From NCBI GenBank assembly GCA_946800325.1, contig OX326958.1, forward strand, positions 27,630,914 to 27,694,913: 64,000 nucleotides of DNA, in the 5' to 3' direction. The stretch comes from Luzula sylvatica (Eukaryota; Streptophyta; Magnoliopsida; Poales; Juncaceae). Below are positions 44,816 through 57,769 of the stretch, in pieces; position 1 is the stretch's first letter, and each line of letters starts with the position of its first letter. The notes under the pieces were generated by a model. It saw nothing but the letters and a program-made list of their open reading frames with translations, made no database searches and was not told the origin of the DNA. A program made the position numbers and the translations under genes.

Positions 44816-45193
44816 AGGCTAACCTACTTAATTAAGCATCAACGATTTGGTACTTAATATTTTTTAACCATTGTGATTTGCATTGAGATTTGTGCATTTA
44901 ATTATGTGCACAAATTTTCGTGATCATCATAAAAAAAACACAAATCTCGGATCGTCAGGTCATTCAGATCGCGGGTAATTCGGTTTGCGAGTCATTCGAT
45001 TTCGGATCGTTTCAAGTTGTTCGGTTTCGGATCGCTTCCGTTTAGGATTGGTGACTTCTCAATATTTTTCGGTTCGGATCAGGTTCGAGTTCGGACGGGT
45101 CGGGTCGTTTCTCAAGTCGGGTCATGTTTTGCCAGCTCTATACCGCACTCCTCGGTTATATGAAGCAACACTAAATTACTAATGATAGAAGCC
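44291..45193. repeat. AT-rich DNA with foldback centred on a TA microsatellite
   Basis: 44634-44768 and 44813-44947 are imperfect reverse complements (ttaattaagtaggttag and ctaacctacttaattaa next to the centre), joined by (TA)n at 44770-44812. No gene is supported in the rest of the stretch. Confidence 0.65.
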
Positions 45194-45451
45194 AATGGCC
45201 CATAACCCAGTTGATTGAGTCTGAGGTAAAAAAAAATCATATGTTGTGAGAGGTTATTTGTTCAATTCCCATTGACATCAATGAATGGAGGACATATGAG
45301 TCTTTTCTATTTATTAAAAAATCAATGGACTCATATCCCAATTGGTTGACCGTGAGCCACAAAAATCATATATTGTGAGAGGTTGTTGGTTCAAGTCTCA
45401 TCGACATCAATGTATGAAGAACATATGAACATTATCCATTTATTATCAAAA
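45194..45451 (+). mobile_element. Probable tRNA-derived SINE, tandem dimer
   Basis: Two head-to-tail units (45194-45320 and 45323-45451) share ...atcatatgttgtgagaggtt and ...gacatcaatg. Unit 2 has ggttcaagtc (45388-45397), an exact match to the Pol III box B consensus; unit 1 has tgttcaattc (45259-45268), one mismatch. A box-A-like cagttgattgag / caattggttgac lies about 40 bp upstream in each. Both units end in short A-rich tracts. Confidence 0.5.
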
Positions 45452-46607
45452 AAAGAAACCGAACCCGCATTGTAAATTGCAATATGACGATCCATAATGT
45501 TTGAATTGTAATTTACATGTAATTAATGATATTGTGATATAGCATTGATATTTAATACATTACAATATCGTGTTTTAGTTGCTGTTCTCGCTATAGCGTG
45601 TTTAGCGATGTTATATACCACCATAACCCCATTTATTATATTTACTTATTTGTTAATTAAATATTATTTGATAGTTATACTTAACATAATTATTATATTT
45701 ACTTAAGAGAAGTAAATCTATCAATTCAATATAGTATAATAATATAATAATTATTATTATGAAATTATGATTATATTTAATTTTAGTCTTAATTTATGAA
45801 ATGAAGTATAAGTGATTCTTGATAATAACATAAGATAAAGTGGAATTAGAAATTTAAAAAGATATAATATCTTTCAATAATACAGTTAGATAAAACATAT
45901 AATTGATTTAAAAAAAAATTCAAAAGTATAATAATGATCAATTCATAAATAAATAAATTAAAAATAATTTACATTCTCATGAATTTTAAATTTTCTAGCC
46001 AACCATAATATTCTCATGATAATACGATTCTCGCCAATCACATTTCGAGAAATTAACCCCACATTACCACGGTTCAAACGCAATCTAATGAAGAAGAAAA
46101 AAAATGAAATAAGAAGAAGATATATGAGAAGACAAAAGAGTGAAGGCCGGGCGAAATACAGTTATTTTCAAAGCACCTCGGGACGAGGAGAGATTCCTGC
46201 AAAAATATTTTTGTTTCTTGCGAAAATGAACAATGTTGCTGTTTATTCTGACCATCGAATCATCGATTATATTAATTAACTTATATTTGAGTAAATATTT
46301 TGATTCTAAACATTCTTGACAGTATGATTTTTTTGTTGTAAAATGTAATCAAACGAACATTGTTTTTGCAAATTTATTAAAAAACAAAGCTATACATTTT
46401 TTTTCCATATAGTTGTGTTCTAAAGATTTTTGTGGTTATATATTTTCTTATTCTCAAATGTTGATGTTGGGATGCGGGCTGATTTTTTTGGCGAGATAAA
46501 GAGAAAGTATCCAAAAAGGAGATATTTTCGCTGGTGGTTGCTTTTTGGGTGTACCCCAACTTTGCAGAAAGATAACATACATGGAAAAACATTATTTCCA
46601 AATGTAC
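45452..46607. other. AT-rich intergenic DNA
   Basis: No gene or clear repeat boundary seen. A frame at 46016-46279 is Lys/Arg-rich without a recognisable domain. Confidence 0.5.
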
Positions 46608-48178
46608 GTATAAAATGTATGAATTTTTTTTGATAGGTAACATTAAAAAAAAACACAATTTGCAAGAATAGCCAGCCGGTCCTTCAGTTTGGAGAACTAG
46701 CTCCTTCGTCTCAAATCTTGACAAAACAGAATAAACTTTCGTCCGAAGACCCGGCGAAAATATTTAATCATAATTTTTACATGCTAATCTGAAAATAAGT
46801 TAATTAAACCCTTCTGGCGAAAGTGACAAATATTTATTTTTCTAATTGTTTTCATTTTAAAATAGCAATTTTTCTTTGCACTTTCGCCAGCACAGTTGGC
46901 AAAAATGCATGTACCAACACCTGTTTAGAAAATTTTCTTTAAAATTTCAGGTACCTATATGTAAATCTTTCATTATTTTTATTGTTATGTTCAAATTTAA
47001 TTCTGTGTGTTTGGTTAGATTGGTGATTGTGTGTGAATGATTGTGTGGAATTTGAAAGATTTATCTTGATTTTCCAATTTATTTATATGTTTCTATTAAT
47101 TATGAGTTTATGTGATAAATCAGTATTACAAGGTTTCTTATGATGTTTAAAAATCGATAAAAAATAGTTATACATTCTTTACCCGTTAGTGCATTTTTTC
47201 ATGTTTAGAAATTTGTCTCTTTAATTAAAAAATAAAAGGATAAACAATATTTGGATAATTAAGTTAAAGTTGCATGAAAATTCCTTCCTTTTATGTCCTG
47301 TTTTGTAAAATAAATTTGATTGATTTCTATATATTTTAAAATCACCAAACAATATCCTTCTTAATATTGGTTGTGTGACTGTGTCTAGTTTGTTTAGGAT
47401 CTTATATCACTCAATTTCATTAATTTTTTATTTGTCATGATTTTTAAAAGTTTATCTATCAATTTTTGAAATTTTGTTATGTCATGATTGTATAATGGTT
47501 TAGAAATATTTGTAGATATGATAAAAAATACACAAAAAAACTAGTGAATTCTTTTGTGTATTTGGAGAAAAAAATACACAAATAGATAAATAATGCATAA
47601 CTATTTTTCTTAGTTTTTTAAATATCACAAGAAAGCTTGTAATGCTGTTTTTTCACAAAAACTCATAATTAATAGAAAAGTATAAATAAATTGGAAATTC
47701 AAGATAAATCTCTCAAATGTCACACAACCATTCCGCACATAATAAGAAATCTACAAAACAAACATAATTCAATTTGGATATAACAGTAAAAAATAATGAC
47801 ATGTTTACAGATATGTCCCTAAAATCTTACAGAAAAGTTCCTAAATAGGTGCTGGTACCTGCACTTTCGTCAATTGGGCTGACGGTAGTGCAAATTTTCT
47901 TTTTTTTGCTACTTTAAAATGAAAACTATTAGAAAAAAAATAAAAAATATTACTTCCCGCTTTTGCCAGATGGCCTGGCGAAAGTGATTTAATTAATTTT
48001 TTTTTCAGTCGTGTGCAAAAATTATGGTTAACCACTTTCGCCTGATTTTCTGGCGAAAACATTTTTTTTTTTGACAAAGTTTGCGACGAAGGGCTAGTTC
48101 TCCAAATTGGAGAACTGACGTGATATTCTTGCAAATTTGGATTTTTTGGATGTTACGTATAAAAAAAATTCAAAATGT
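46608..48178. repeat. Long inverted repeat (1.57 kb foldback)
   Basis: The left arm (46608 to about 47195) and right arm (about 47575-48178) are reverse complements with moderate divergence, separated by a loop of about 380 bp. The arms carry several ggcgaaagtg / cactttcgcc words. No coding frame. Such structures can produce dsRNA; this one may be a foldback transposon. Confidence 0.75.
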
Positions 48179-48817
48179 ATTGCTTATATTTTTTAGGAAA
48201 TTTTAGTTTGTCCTCAGGTCACAACAAAATATCATTTAGACAGTAACTAACATGGTCGATTAACATACGATAAATAAATAATTAATATATAACACATAAT
48301 CAAAATGTAAATTAATTAACATATCTTAATTAATACAAATTTAGCATGTTAATAATATAAGTCAAAACACATTTTAATTAATTATGTCAATTACTGTACA
48401 AAAGATATTTTGATGAAATGTGAAAGCACAAAAATAACCTCTTATCTTTCTCTCGTCTTTTACTCTCTCACGCAATAATTTTTGAAAAAGATCGACTAAT
48501 GCACTTCATCAATGAGTATTTCATATGCACGTCATCAATAAAAACATATTAAAAACTAGCAAAAAAAACAATTGTGATGGATCATCTTTACATTACATAA
48601 CACTACAAAATAATTATTATTTTCCCTTAATAACAAATATAATCGAGTATATTTCCCTTTTTTACAATGTAACAATTTATAAAAAGACATGCTTGTATCT
48701 GACAAGTATCCATACTAACCTTCTGTATCAAGAATAAAGAACTTCAAAAGAAAAGAACAAAAGCAAATCGAAAAACAAAGCATTTGGCTTTGGCACCAAG
48801 ATTTTGTTCCTCTCTCC

Positions 48818-49441
48818 CTATGTATCCTCACCGAGTTGAGACTTTGTTCTGCAATGCAAATTAAGAGCAGTGCCGTTCGGCCAGGAAAATTCCATTGGAC
48901 ACGACATGTGGGCCCAAAACTTAATCGAAAACAATCTCCCCAATCTCCATTGGGTCCTGACCCGACCCGTCAAGGAGAACGGTATTCTCATATTCTTTAG
49001 CGCCATGTTCATCGTGCCGACACCCCCACGATCAAGAGGTACTGGTGTTGATTGCACATCATAACCCAACGTAACCGAACTATTTTTCTGCACGTCAAAC
49101 GGGTCGGAGCGTAACTCTGCAATTTGCATGTCATAAAACACCAGATAGAATTTTAGTTTGTAGAAAGTAGAGTCGGCCCTTAGATTGTCGTTTCCGGCAA
49201 TGAATTGGATTTGCATGTCGGTGTCTAGAGTGCCGGATTGGTCGTAGTCTAGACGGGACAAGTGGGCTGATTGCACGTATAAAAAAGGAGCTTTTGGTTG
49301 ATAAATGAAGTAGATTACCAAAACAACTATGCCGGTTATGATCACGGCTATAGCAAGCATGGCACAAAAGATCGCGGCGGCCCAGATGAAACAACTGGTG
49401 TGCCGGCCACGGCTGAGACTTCGCAGGTCCGGTGCTCCCAT
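48818..49441 (-). CDS. NDR1/HIN1-like (NHL) LEA-2 family protein
   Basis: 207 aa, single exon. A short basic cytosolic N-terminus (DLRSLSRGRHTSC) is followed by one membrane segment at about 19-47, then an extracytoplasmic LEA-2 domain (about 70-185) with LDYDQSGTLDTDMQIQF, NSSVTLGYDVQ and FSIKFWAHMSCP. The C-terminus has NLHCRTKSQ, and NSS and NGT are potential N-glycosylation sites. NHL proteins sit in the plasma membrane, and some members act in pathogen responses or abscission; the member here cannot be named. The start is the only ATG giving a complete membrane anchor. Length and domain order are normal and no lesion was seen. Confidence 0.88.
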   Translation of the reverse strand: MGAPDLRSLSRGRHTSCFIWAAAIFCAMLAIAVIITGIVVLVIYFIYQPKAPFLYVQSAHLSRLDYDQSGTLDTDMQIQFIAGNDNLRADSTFYKLKFYLVFYDMQIAELRSDPFDVQKNSSVTLGYDVQSTPVPLDRGGVGTMNMALKNMRIPFSLTGRVRTQWRLGRLFSIKFWAHMSCPMEFSWPNGTALNLHCRTKSQLGEDT

Positions 49442-50126
49442 TGCATTAGGGCTAGTGATTTGGTGAGTTCATTTGGACTTAAGTTGAAGGGGAAGGAAGG
49501 GGGAGGAAATGATTTTGGGGGTTGTGTTTTGTGTTTGGGGTCGGGAGGGAGAAGAGGAGAGCAGGAAGGGGGGTGTGGGGGGTGGGGTATCACTTCTTTA
49601 CGTTCATGGAGGGTTTGTGTCTATGTAAGGTTTGGATTTGCATGGAACTTTTCTTTTGTTATTTATGTGTAGAATCTTGAGTGTGTTAAGAGTAGGGCAA
49701 ATGCAAATGAGATAGAGATACCATTCTTGGAGAGACTCAACCCTATATCTGGCCTTTTGCTTTACCCTTTACTTGGGCTAATCCACTTCTTCAAGCTAAA
49801 CTAAGTATTTAGCATACCTTTTTGTTGTTAAAGCATTCTTTATAAGCTTTTATACACAATGCATCCTATGTTTCGTTGAAACAATAGATAGTGTGTATGT
49901 GCATTGTGCATTGTGCACGCATAAAACTAAAGAGATTTGATATAGCATCTCTCAAAGAAACTCCGACATTGTTGATATGTCAATCAATCAAGATAATTAA
50001 TTGAAGTGATTAATATTTCAATTAATATAAATTTAACATGTAAAAATAAATTAACAGTTAATTAACATGTTCGTTTATTAACAGGTCTGATCATACAATT
50101 TTGATGGCTCTAGAAAAACTTTAAGG
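49442..50126. other. NHL upstream region
   Basis: Promoter and 5' UTR of the NHL gene lie here. A GC-rich stretch (about 49490-49600) with ggggaagg-type blocks is probably 5' UTR. No other gene seen. Confidence 0.4.
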
Positions 50127-51394
50127 GCATGTTTGTTTTGCAGTAACTCTATCAGTTAGTAAATCGACCTACTGCATTAGTCTATTAGTGGTTGTTTGGT
50201 TTGATGTACTTTGTCAAACTACTGCAAGTCGACTTACATTTTCTCTCATTTTTCCTGCAACTCAAGATTCCCTCAAATTTATATGAAGTGGAGATACATC
50301 ACAACACAACCTCCCCTCAAATATGAATTATATTTTCATTGTATTAATTTAAAAAATTAATCAAGCACAATAATCTGAATAAATAAATAAACACTATTCA
50401 CAATAATGTAAATAAATAAATAGACACAACTCGAAAATACCACAAAAAATTATTACATTTTAGTATAAGTATAAATTATATTTTCATTGTGTTATTATAA
50501 GAATCTAATCAATCACTATAATCTCAAAATAACTATAATTATATTAAATATTAATTTTTTATATTATTTTTAAATATTTTTAATTATTTTGTCATTTTTT
50601 TAATATTTATAAATATGAATTATATTTTAAATATTGGCGTTTTCTACTAATTAGTAATGAAATGTAACGCTAGACTCATTACTAATTCAAAGAAATCCGG
50701 AAATATTTTAAATATAATTAATATTTGCAAAAACTATAAAAATTGAGAAATATTATAAATTATTTTAAAACATTATTAGTATTTGAGAATATTTAAACAT
50801 GATGTATACAAAATTAATATTTATATATATTTTATTTATTTTAATTATCGTGTTTGATTAATTTTTTAGTTATCAAATGAAAATTTGATACATATTTATA
50901 TTTGAACAAAATATTTTCTATGCCAAAATTATTATCTCTGAAAAATATGATTATTTTCGATATAAAATACTTATAAATATGATTTATTAACATTTGATAA
51001 AAAATTACGATATTTATTTTGATGTTTTTCAAATAATATATATTTTAGACATACATATATATGGGTGCAATATGGATTAATATATCAAGGAAAAAACAAA
51101 TCTCTACATCTCATATCTCAAATTTTCAAAAAAATTGATCTATTGTAGTAAATCCGAAACATATTGTGTCTTCTTATAAAATTTTCTCTAAATTTATTTT
51201 CAATTTTTAATACATATAAATTTAGAAATTTCATAATTCAATTACATCAACCCAAACATAAAAACTATAATTCCAGTAGTTTCACTTTCGTGAATCCAAA
51301 CATTTGAATTTGAAGTGCATTTCCGGGAAGTCGACTTGCGGAAAGCTAATTTACTTGATGTAATTTCTAATACGATCAACCAAACATGCCCCAA
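50127..51394. mobile_element. 1.27-kb non-autonomous element with terminal inverted repeats
   Basis: Termini gggcatgtttgttttg on the left and ...aaccaaacatgcccc on the right are near-perfect complements. The inside is AT-rich with no transposase frame. The flanks do not give a clear target duplication, so the superfamily is uncertain (hAT- or Harbinger-like ends). Confidence 0.55.
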
Positions 51395-52300
51395 GACAAG
51401 ACTTTTGAAAGGTTAAAAACTGAAAGTTTTTCGGGAAGTTACAAAAATTAAATTAGGTAGAAATTGATTTTGGAAAGGGAAATACTTTTAATTGAGAAGA
51501 AATTACAATTTTGGAAGTAATCGACAAAATTACAATGGATAATCGACGAAAACCAAACCGAAGAAATTGCAGTGGATAATTGACAAAATTTTAGAAGTAA
51601 TTTGTGGCAGTGGAAGGTTAAAAATAGAAAGTTTTCTGAAAAACATTGAAATTGGGTAAAACTTGATTTTGGAAAGAAAAATATCTTGAATTGAGAATAA
51701 ATTGCAATTTTGGGAGTATTTGACGAAATTGCAATAGTTAATCAAAGAAAAACCTATCAATCAATGAAATTGCAGTGGATAACCGACAAAATTTTGGGAG
51801 TAACAAGTATACTATTTGAGCGTAATAGTACCAGAGATTTTTTTGTTATTATTTAGGCATCATCAATTTGTGAAAAAGATTGAAATTATAAATAGTAAAT
51901 AATAGATTATATTTAAATAAAATTCATTAAGATATTAATTGTTCTTTTACATAGTGAAAGAGAAGAGAATAGCGAGGGGGAGGAGAGAAGAAATGTTAAT
52001 TTTGTATGCATACTTTGGAAAGAAAGAAGAGAACAAAAATCAAAATTGATCAAGCAATATTATCATCTATATTTTTATTTTTATTTTGAAATCTTGATCT
52101 CCAAATAGTAAATAAACGTTTTTTGTTTTTGGAATAAAATCAAGTCTGTATACAAAAGAAACAAAATTAATTTAAACATAATATTCTTATACGATACAAA
52201 GTCTTCAACCAAAAATATTATAATTAAGACATACTCCAAGTAATTATACTGATCCACTCATCGTGTCTTCCTATATAATATTCACCCATTCTTTATCTCT
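51395..52300. repeat. Tandem duplication and AT-rich DNA
   Basis: About 51411-51600 and 51616-51800 are imperfect direct repeats (gaaattgcagtggataa, gacaaaattttggga words). The rest is AT-rich without a gene. Confidence 0.55.
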
Positions 52301-52302
52301 TT

Positions 52303-52608
52303 GTTTTTTTTTTTTTTTTTTTTTTGCATCTCACAATTTTGTTCCAAGGAAAAAAAGTTACCAAACAATCATTTCCCAAAATCAAGCATGCGTACCGGTG
52401 TACCAGCTCTCGGCCGTGGTTTGCCATCTGGCGTAAGGTAACTAGGCACCGATTCATGTGTGAACTTCCCATACTCAATTCCAAGCCCACCATTCATGTT
52501 ATTGGATCCCAAATTCAACAACAATTTCGACCCAGTAGAAATTTTGTTCTTAAGACTCGGTCCACTCAAACAAACCCCCGGACCCATACCTAAATTCTGG
52601 ATGTTCAT
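52303..52608 (-). pseudogene. Possible retrocopy with poly(A) tail, unknown source
   Basis: On the minus strand an open frame (52608-52369, 79 aa) ends GKPRPRAGTPVRMLDFGK. After the stop come about 40 bases and then a run of A (T run 52303-52325). A coding-like end followed closely by a poly(A) tract suggests a reverse-transcribed mRNA fragment. I do not recognise the protein. It could also be an unknown gene end beside a chance T tract. Confidence 0.3.
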
Positions 52609-52619
52609 GGGTACATTTA

Positions 52620-53860
52620 AGGATCAACAGTAAAAATTTACATTTAAGAATATATGAACATGAATGTTCATGGATTTGATTAAATGCATAATACAATTAT
52701 GCAAAGTTAAGTTTCAGAGAGTGGTTCGTTCTAACTAACCATCGGGTCCAAATAAGACTTGTTATTTAATAAATTATTTGTTGGTATTTAATATTTCTCA
52801 CATAGATTTCTCTTCATCTGATTAATAAATATATATAATTTTTCAATACGAGATATTATTTTATTTTTGTGTACGTTATATTATAAGTATTTCAAGGACT
52901 TAATTGATAAATCACATCAAATATATTCACTTGAATTTTCTTTTTATTTTTACATTCATATTAGTACAGTTGCATATGGTTTTTTCTAATTTGATTTTGT
53001 GAAGATATTATGTAAGAAAATGCAATAATAAAAAAGTATATTTAATAATAAATAATTGAATTTTAATTATTATTATAATTATTTGAAAAAACTTTAAAAG
53101 TAAGAATCATATATGATACTAAATAGGTTATATTTTTATTTTTATTTAAGCAACTTTAATATTAAAATTTTCAAAATTTAACATAGATGAAAGTAGTAGT
53201 TTACTTATTAAAATATAAAAAAATTTAAACTTATAAACATATATCAAATACTATTGTTGTTTTTGAAGTTGTAAATTTAAAATACCACATGATGTTAACT
53301 AATTTTTAATTATATTTTTGTTTAATTAAATTTTAATATTATTTTTTAATTAAATACAATATTGTGTATGATTTTCATTGCCTTCTTTTATCAATAAAAA
53401 TAATAGAACTATATAATCAATAATGTGAACCGAGTATATAGTTTCTATATTTTGTATTGCATATGCTACTATTGTGAGCAAAGCAACAATTCTATAAAAA
53501 CATTTCTTATGTTTTTACTTAAAATTGTGTCGTACGTCATATATTATTATATTGTTGCATTAAGTTTTCAACAACTCACAAGTATTTACATTTAATATAT
53601 AGTATATATAAATATTTAATATACAATACCTAATTTATGATTTATGATTATGTATAATTTTAACAGAATTCCTGCAATTTCATGTGTCCACGTCACTAGA
53701 AGTGCCTAGGCCGTTCGATCAGCTCTAATCAAGATCGGACAATCCTTAATTGAGTGGACTTGGCGTATGTGGACCGTTTCACATGAGTCGAGTCTAGACA
53801 ACCCATTTCTCATCCTCACACAATTACCCCCATTCCTTTCTCTCTCTTCTCATTATTCAT
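52620..53860. other. AT-rich intergenic DNA
   Basis: No gene seen. The last 150 bases are GC-richer and probably the old promoter of the RAD7-like pseudogene. Confidence 0.5.
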
Positions 53861-53920
53861 GACGCAAAAAAGGAAAAAAGCGGAAGAAACCCTAACGGGC
53901 GATTGCGGGCGAAAATGAGG

Positions 53921-55469
53921 GCGACGACGGCCAGGGCCGGCCCAAGGATTTAAGAGACCCTAAGCAAACTCATAAACCTAACTAAATTTTTTTATAATGG
54001 ACCCTAAATTTTTATATCATACTATGTAATTTGTTAGAATGGACCCCAAATTTTTTATAATGGATCCTAAATTTTATAAATTATACTACATAATTTTTTT
54101 TCGTGGACCCGGACCCGAAGCCTGGGCTTTATTTTTTGTATTAGTGGGCCGGCTCTGACGACGGCCCTTATTAACCAATAAATTAGATGAAATCAGTGAA
54201 AGAGTCACCATCGAAGAACAACAAGTCCATATAGATGAAGCATTGGATGAATATAATGAAAATAATCCCCATCCGAATCGTAAAATCAGTAACAATGAAA
54301 AAGGGAAAGGAAAAATGATCGCAGGAGAAGATTCCGATTCCGATTCCGATTCCGACCTTATTCTCTTTTCAATTCCAAATTCGAAGATGGAATCAACTAT
54401 TTTCCCCACATCGAGGTAACCGATACCACTGATACCAACGAACTACAAAAATTCCACGAAAAAACCTCAGTGTCGCATAGAGAAGCACACCGAAAGAAAG
54501 CGATCGAATTAGCGCCGAAATTCGCGTTTTTCAGAACCGAAGATCAGACTGACGAGATCGGTTCTAACGAAGATCCACCACCCGATTCTGACGAGATCGA
54601 TGATTGGTCCGGCCCGTTCTCCACTGCCATGAAAATAATAAAAGATCGCGAAGCCAAATTACAAGACCGCGAAAAAACCACTTACAACCAAACTGCCCCG
54701 CTGACGTCAGCATTCCGTGGGTCCCGTCTCGAGAAAAAAAACGGTTCTCTTTGCAAAACAGCCCCTTCTCTCAAGACTTTGTGCATGAAGATCCTCATAG
54801 ATAATTCTGACGAGATCGAATCGCTCGAAGGAATGCCGACACGACGAAGAACGAGATCGGGAAGAAGCTTTGCGATTCTAGAAAGATGAACTCGAGATAT
54901 ATCTCCCAAATCACGAGAGATATTCCTCTCGAGATTTGCGTCAGTGATTGCTCTCGGTTGACCGAACAGGAATTCGAGCAGATTTTTGCCGATTGCAACA
55001 CCTCCAATTTGCAGGTACCTTAAAAAAATGATTCAAAGAGGGGTATATTTGATATTTCATACAGTTTCACTGACCATGCAGGTTCTCAAACTCGATCTAT
55101 ACGGGAGATGCTTGCCAGATCACCTACTCAACAAAACGCTAACAAAATCGTGGAATGATTTATAATCGCTAAAAAACTCTCGCTAAAAGGAGGGTACAGT
55201 CTATCTGACGAGGGGCTCGCCTCGATAACGTCCTCGTCACCGTTACTTGAATCGGTCGATCTTTCTCGATGTTCGTTCATCAGCACGAACGGGGTCGTCG
55301 ACTTGCTCGACAAGTTACGCTTCACGCTGACAGAACTCCGTCTTGACGAGTGTCAGAACGTCGACGCGATGATTTTAGTGTCGTTTTTTAAAATTGCGGA
55401 GTTTTTGGAGGTTTTGTCTTTAGTGGGTATTTCGTCTAGATTCAAAGAGCTTTCTTTCGCTGGTTGCAT
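53921..55469 (+). pseudogene. RAD7-like DNA repair LRR protein, broken
   Basis: Related to the plant RAD7/Rhp7-like leucine-rich repeat protein of nucleotide-excision repair. 54166-54409 encodes an acidic N-terminal region with DSDSDSDS from a (GATTCC)4 run. 54470-54830 has a HRKKAIELAPKFAFF motif and then DDWSGPFSTAMKIIKDRE. After a frameshift near 54838 comes GKKLCDSRKMNSRY, then ICVSDCSRLTEQEFEQIFADC to a GT donor at 55014. The next exon starts at 55082 (VLKLDLYGRCLPDHLLNKTL), meets a TAA stop near 55161, and continues in another frame with LRR sequence (LSLKGGYSLSDEGLAS, ELRLDECQNVDAM) to about 55469. The C-terminal half of the family is missing. With two frame lesions, a MITE and truncation it is not functional. 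Confidence 0.7.
53932..54157. mobile_element. 226-bp hAT-type MITE with 8-bp target duplication
   Basis: Ends cagggccggccca and tgggccggctctg are terminal inverted repeats with one mismatch. The flanks are a perfect 8-bp duplication acgacggc (53924-53931 and 54158-54165), as expected for hAT. It is inserted in the 5' part of the RAD7-like pseudogene. Confidence 0.85.
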
Positions 55470-57700
55470 GTAAGTGGATAAATAAATAAATAAATATGAT
55501 CATAGCCAAGTTTTCTAAACCCTAATTTCTCTCAATTTAAAAATGTAAAAAGAAAGCCCCTTTTTTCACTTTTTGTAATTTTAATGTTTTTTATAGGACT
55601 GGAAAGGAAAATCCACCATAACGTAAATGTAACCGTTTTGCCAGCCTTCAGTCTCGAAAATAGTACCATCCAAAACGGTACCAATGCTAACGATATGTGG
55701 ATAAAATTTCTGCGGAAAATGTTGTACATACTCCTGTTTTTCCCCACCACTCTTGATGTGCTGGCACCAGCGTTCAACCATAGAATAGGTGGTAATCCAT
55801 ATTCAAGAAAAATGCAATAATGTTGATGTTAAGCATTAAGCGTCTGACAGTGTACAGTCTTCAAATCACATGTCAATGTACAGTGTCAGACAGTGTACAG
55901 TGTCAGAGCATACTTTAACCTCATTTTTTATGTCAACATCCTTATCTCTCTCCCAGATTTCTCTCTTCACTTTCATCTTCTTCCTCTTTTAATTTTTTTT
56001 TCTATGACAGCCACGGTCACAAGCATGAACCATGCATTTTTCTACCAAAGAGTTTGACGACGGACACCACTGTCAGTGTTGACCAGTATTTTTCAGTGTT
56101 CACCCATGAAAAAACTTCACACATATTTTCAGTGTTCGACCTAGTAGATTCAGCCTTTTCTATTATTTTTCATCTTCTATTAACTTTGTTTTTTGTGTTT
56201 TTAGATGTACTTTTTGCGTTATTTATCTTTCAAACCGTATTTTTCAACGTAAGAATCACTACTGTTAAAAATCATAGGAAAATGTGTTAATTTCATTATT
56301 GGTGTCAGTTCAACTACTGTTAAAAATTACTACTGTTAAAAATCACTAATGTTAAACCTAGTAGATTCAGCTTTTTTCAGTGTTCACTCATGTACTTTTT
56401 ACGTTATTTCACTGTTTACTGGTGTCGATTCATACTGGCATGAAGTTTCAGTGTCCAATTTTAGTCAATTTCATTATTTACTAGTGTAATTCATGCTGAC
56501 ATCAATTTTTGGTGTCCAATTTAAATTGATTTCACTGTCTACCAGTGTCAATTCATGTTAATCCTTAATCCAACATAACTGCTTCATGTTAATCCTTAAG
56601 GTCATGTAAATCAATTCATGTTAATCCTTAAGTTCACCATATAATAACTACGTTCACTTGAATTTCTAGTGTCAATCTTTATAAATTAGTAATTTTTGAC
56701 GGGAATTATTAGATGATTTGTAATCATTTTTTAACAATAGTTTTGGTTTAATGTTCTTTTTGTTCGTATTTTTTTGAAATTTGATTTTTGTGAATGATGT
56801 TTGTAATAATTATGTCTTTGATTTGTTGTGTATATTAATTGTTGGATACCGATTTCCAGTGTCAAGTCTTATAAGTTAATAATTTTTGACAGTAATTATT
56901 AGATGATTTGTAATAATTTTTAACAATAGTTATGCTTTGATGTTCATTTTGTTCATATTTATTTGGAATTTGTTATTTGTGAACAATATTTAATTATGTC
57001 TTTGGTTGTGTCTATTAATTGTTGGATATCGATTTCAAATGTCAAGTCTTATAAATTAATTCTATTAGACAGAAATTTGGTATTTGATGTGTTTAGATTT
57101 ATTAGAGAAACTATTAAGTACATAAAATCAAGTTCAATGTTAAGTGAAAATTAAAACAATAATATGTTTCTTATGGTTAAACTATTTGTTTGATAAATTC
57201 TCTAATGATTGAATTCTAATTTCTCTGTATTTGTGTTATGGTTGATTTTTTTTGTTATGTGTAGTTCTCATGTTTGAACTTGTTTGTTATGATCAGTTAT
57301 ATAATGAACTTGTTTGTTATGATCAGTTATATAATGGTGGAACCGGCAAAAGAATTATTACATATTCAAATTTTATGCAATTTCATTTGAATAAACAATG
57401 GTACCAAAAGTTATTTAATAAGAAACAAAACATGGTTAACCATCATTACAAACCATCATTAGTAAGAAAAGAGCTATATGTAATTTTTAGCAATAAATAA
57501 TGTTAAACTAGGAAATGATATTAAATTCGAAATGTCATTTTAAAAACATATTAAATTCAAAATGTCAGTTAAAAAAAATAATGTTCACAAAATAATTTTG
57601 CAATGAAAATAGTTCAACAATTTTTGCAATGATAAATATTGCAATATAATTACTAGTTAACAGTTAAATTTTAGGGGTTAATATGTAAAAGATTCAGAAT
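55470..57700. other. AT-rich DNA with recurrent cagtgt words
   Basis: No gene recognised. Open frames on both strands at about 55581-55820 have no domain I can name. From about 55840 to 57700 the words cagtgt, gttaac and actgttaaaaat recur irregularly, grading into the minisatellite that follows. Confidence 0.45.
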
Positions 57701-57769
57701 ACCAGTTAACAGTGAACATAATTACTAGTTAACAGTGAACTAAAAATGTGTGAACCCAATTAAAAGTGA

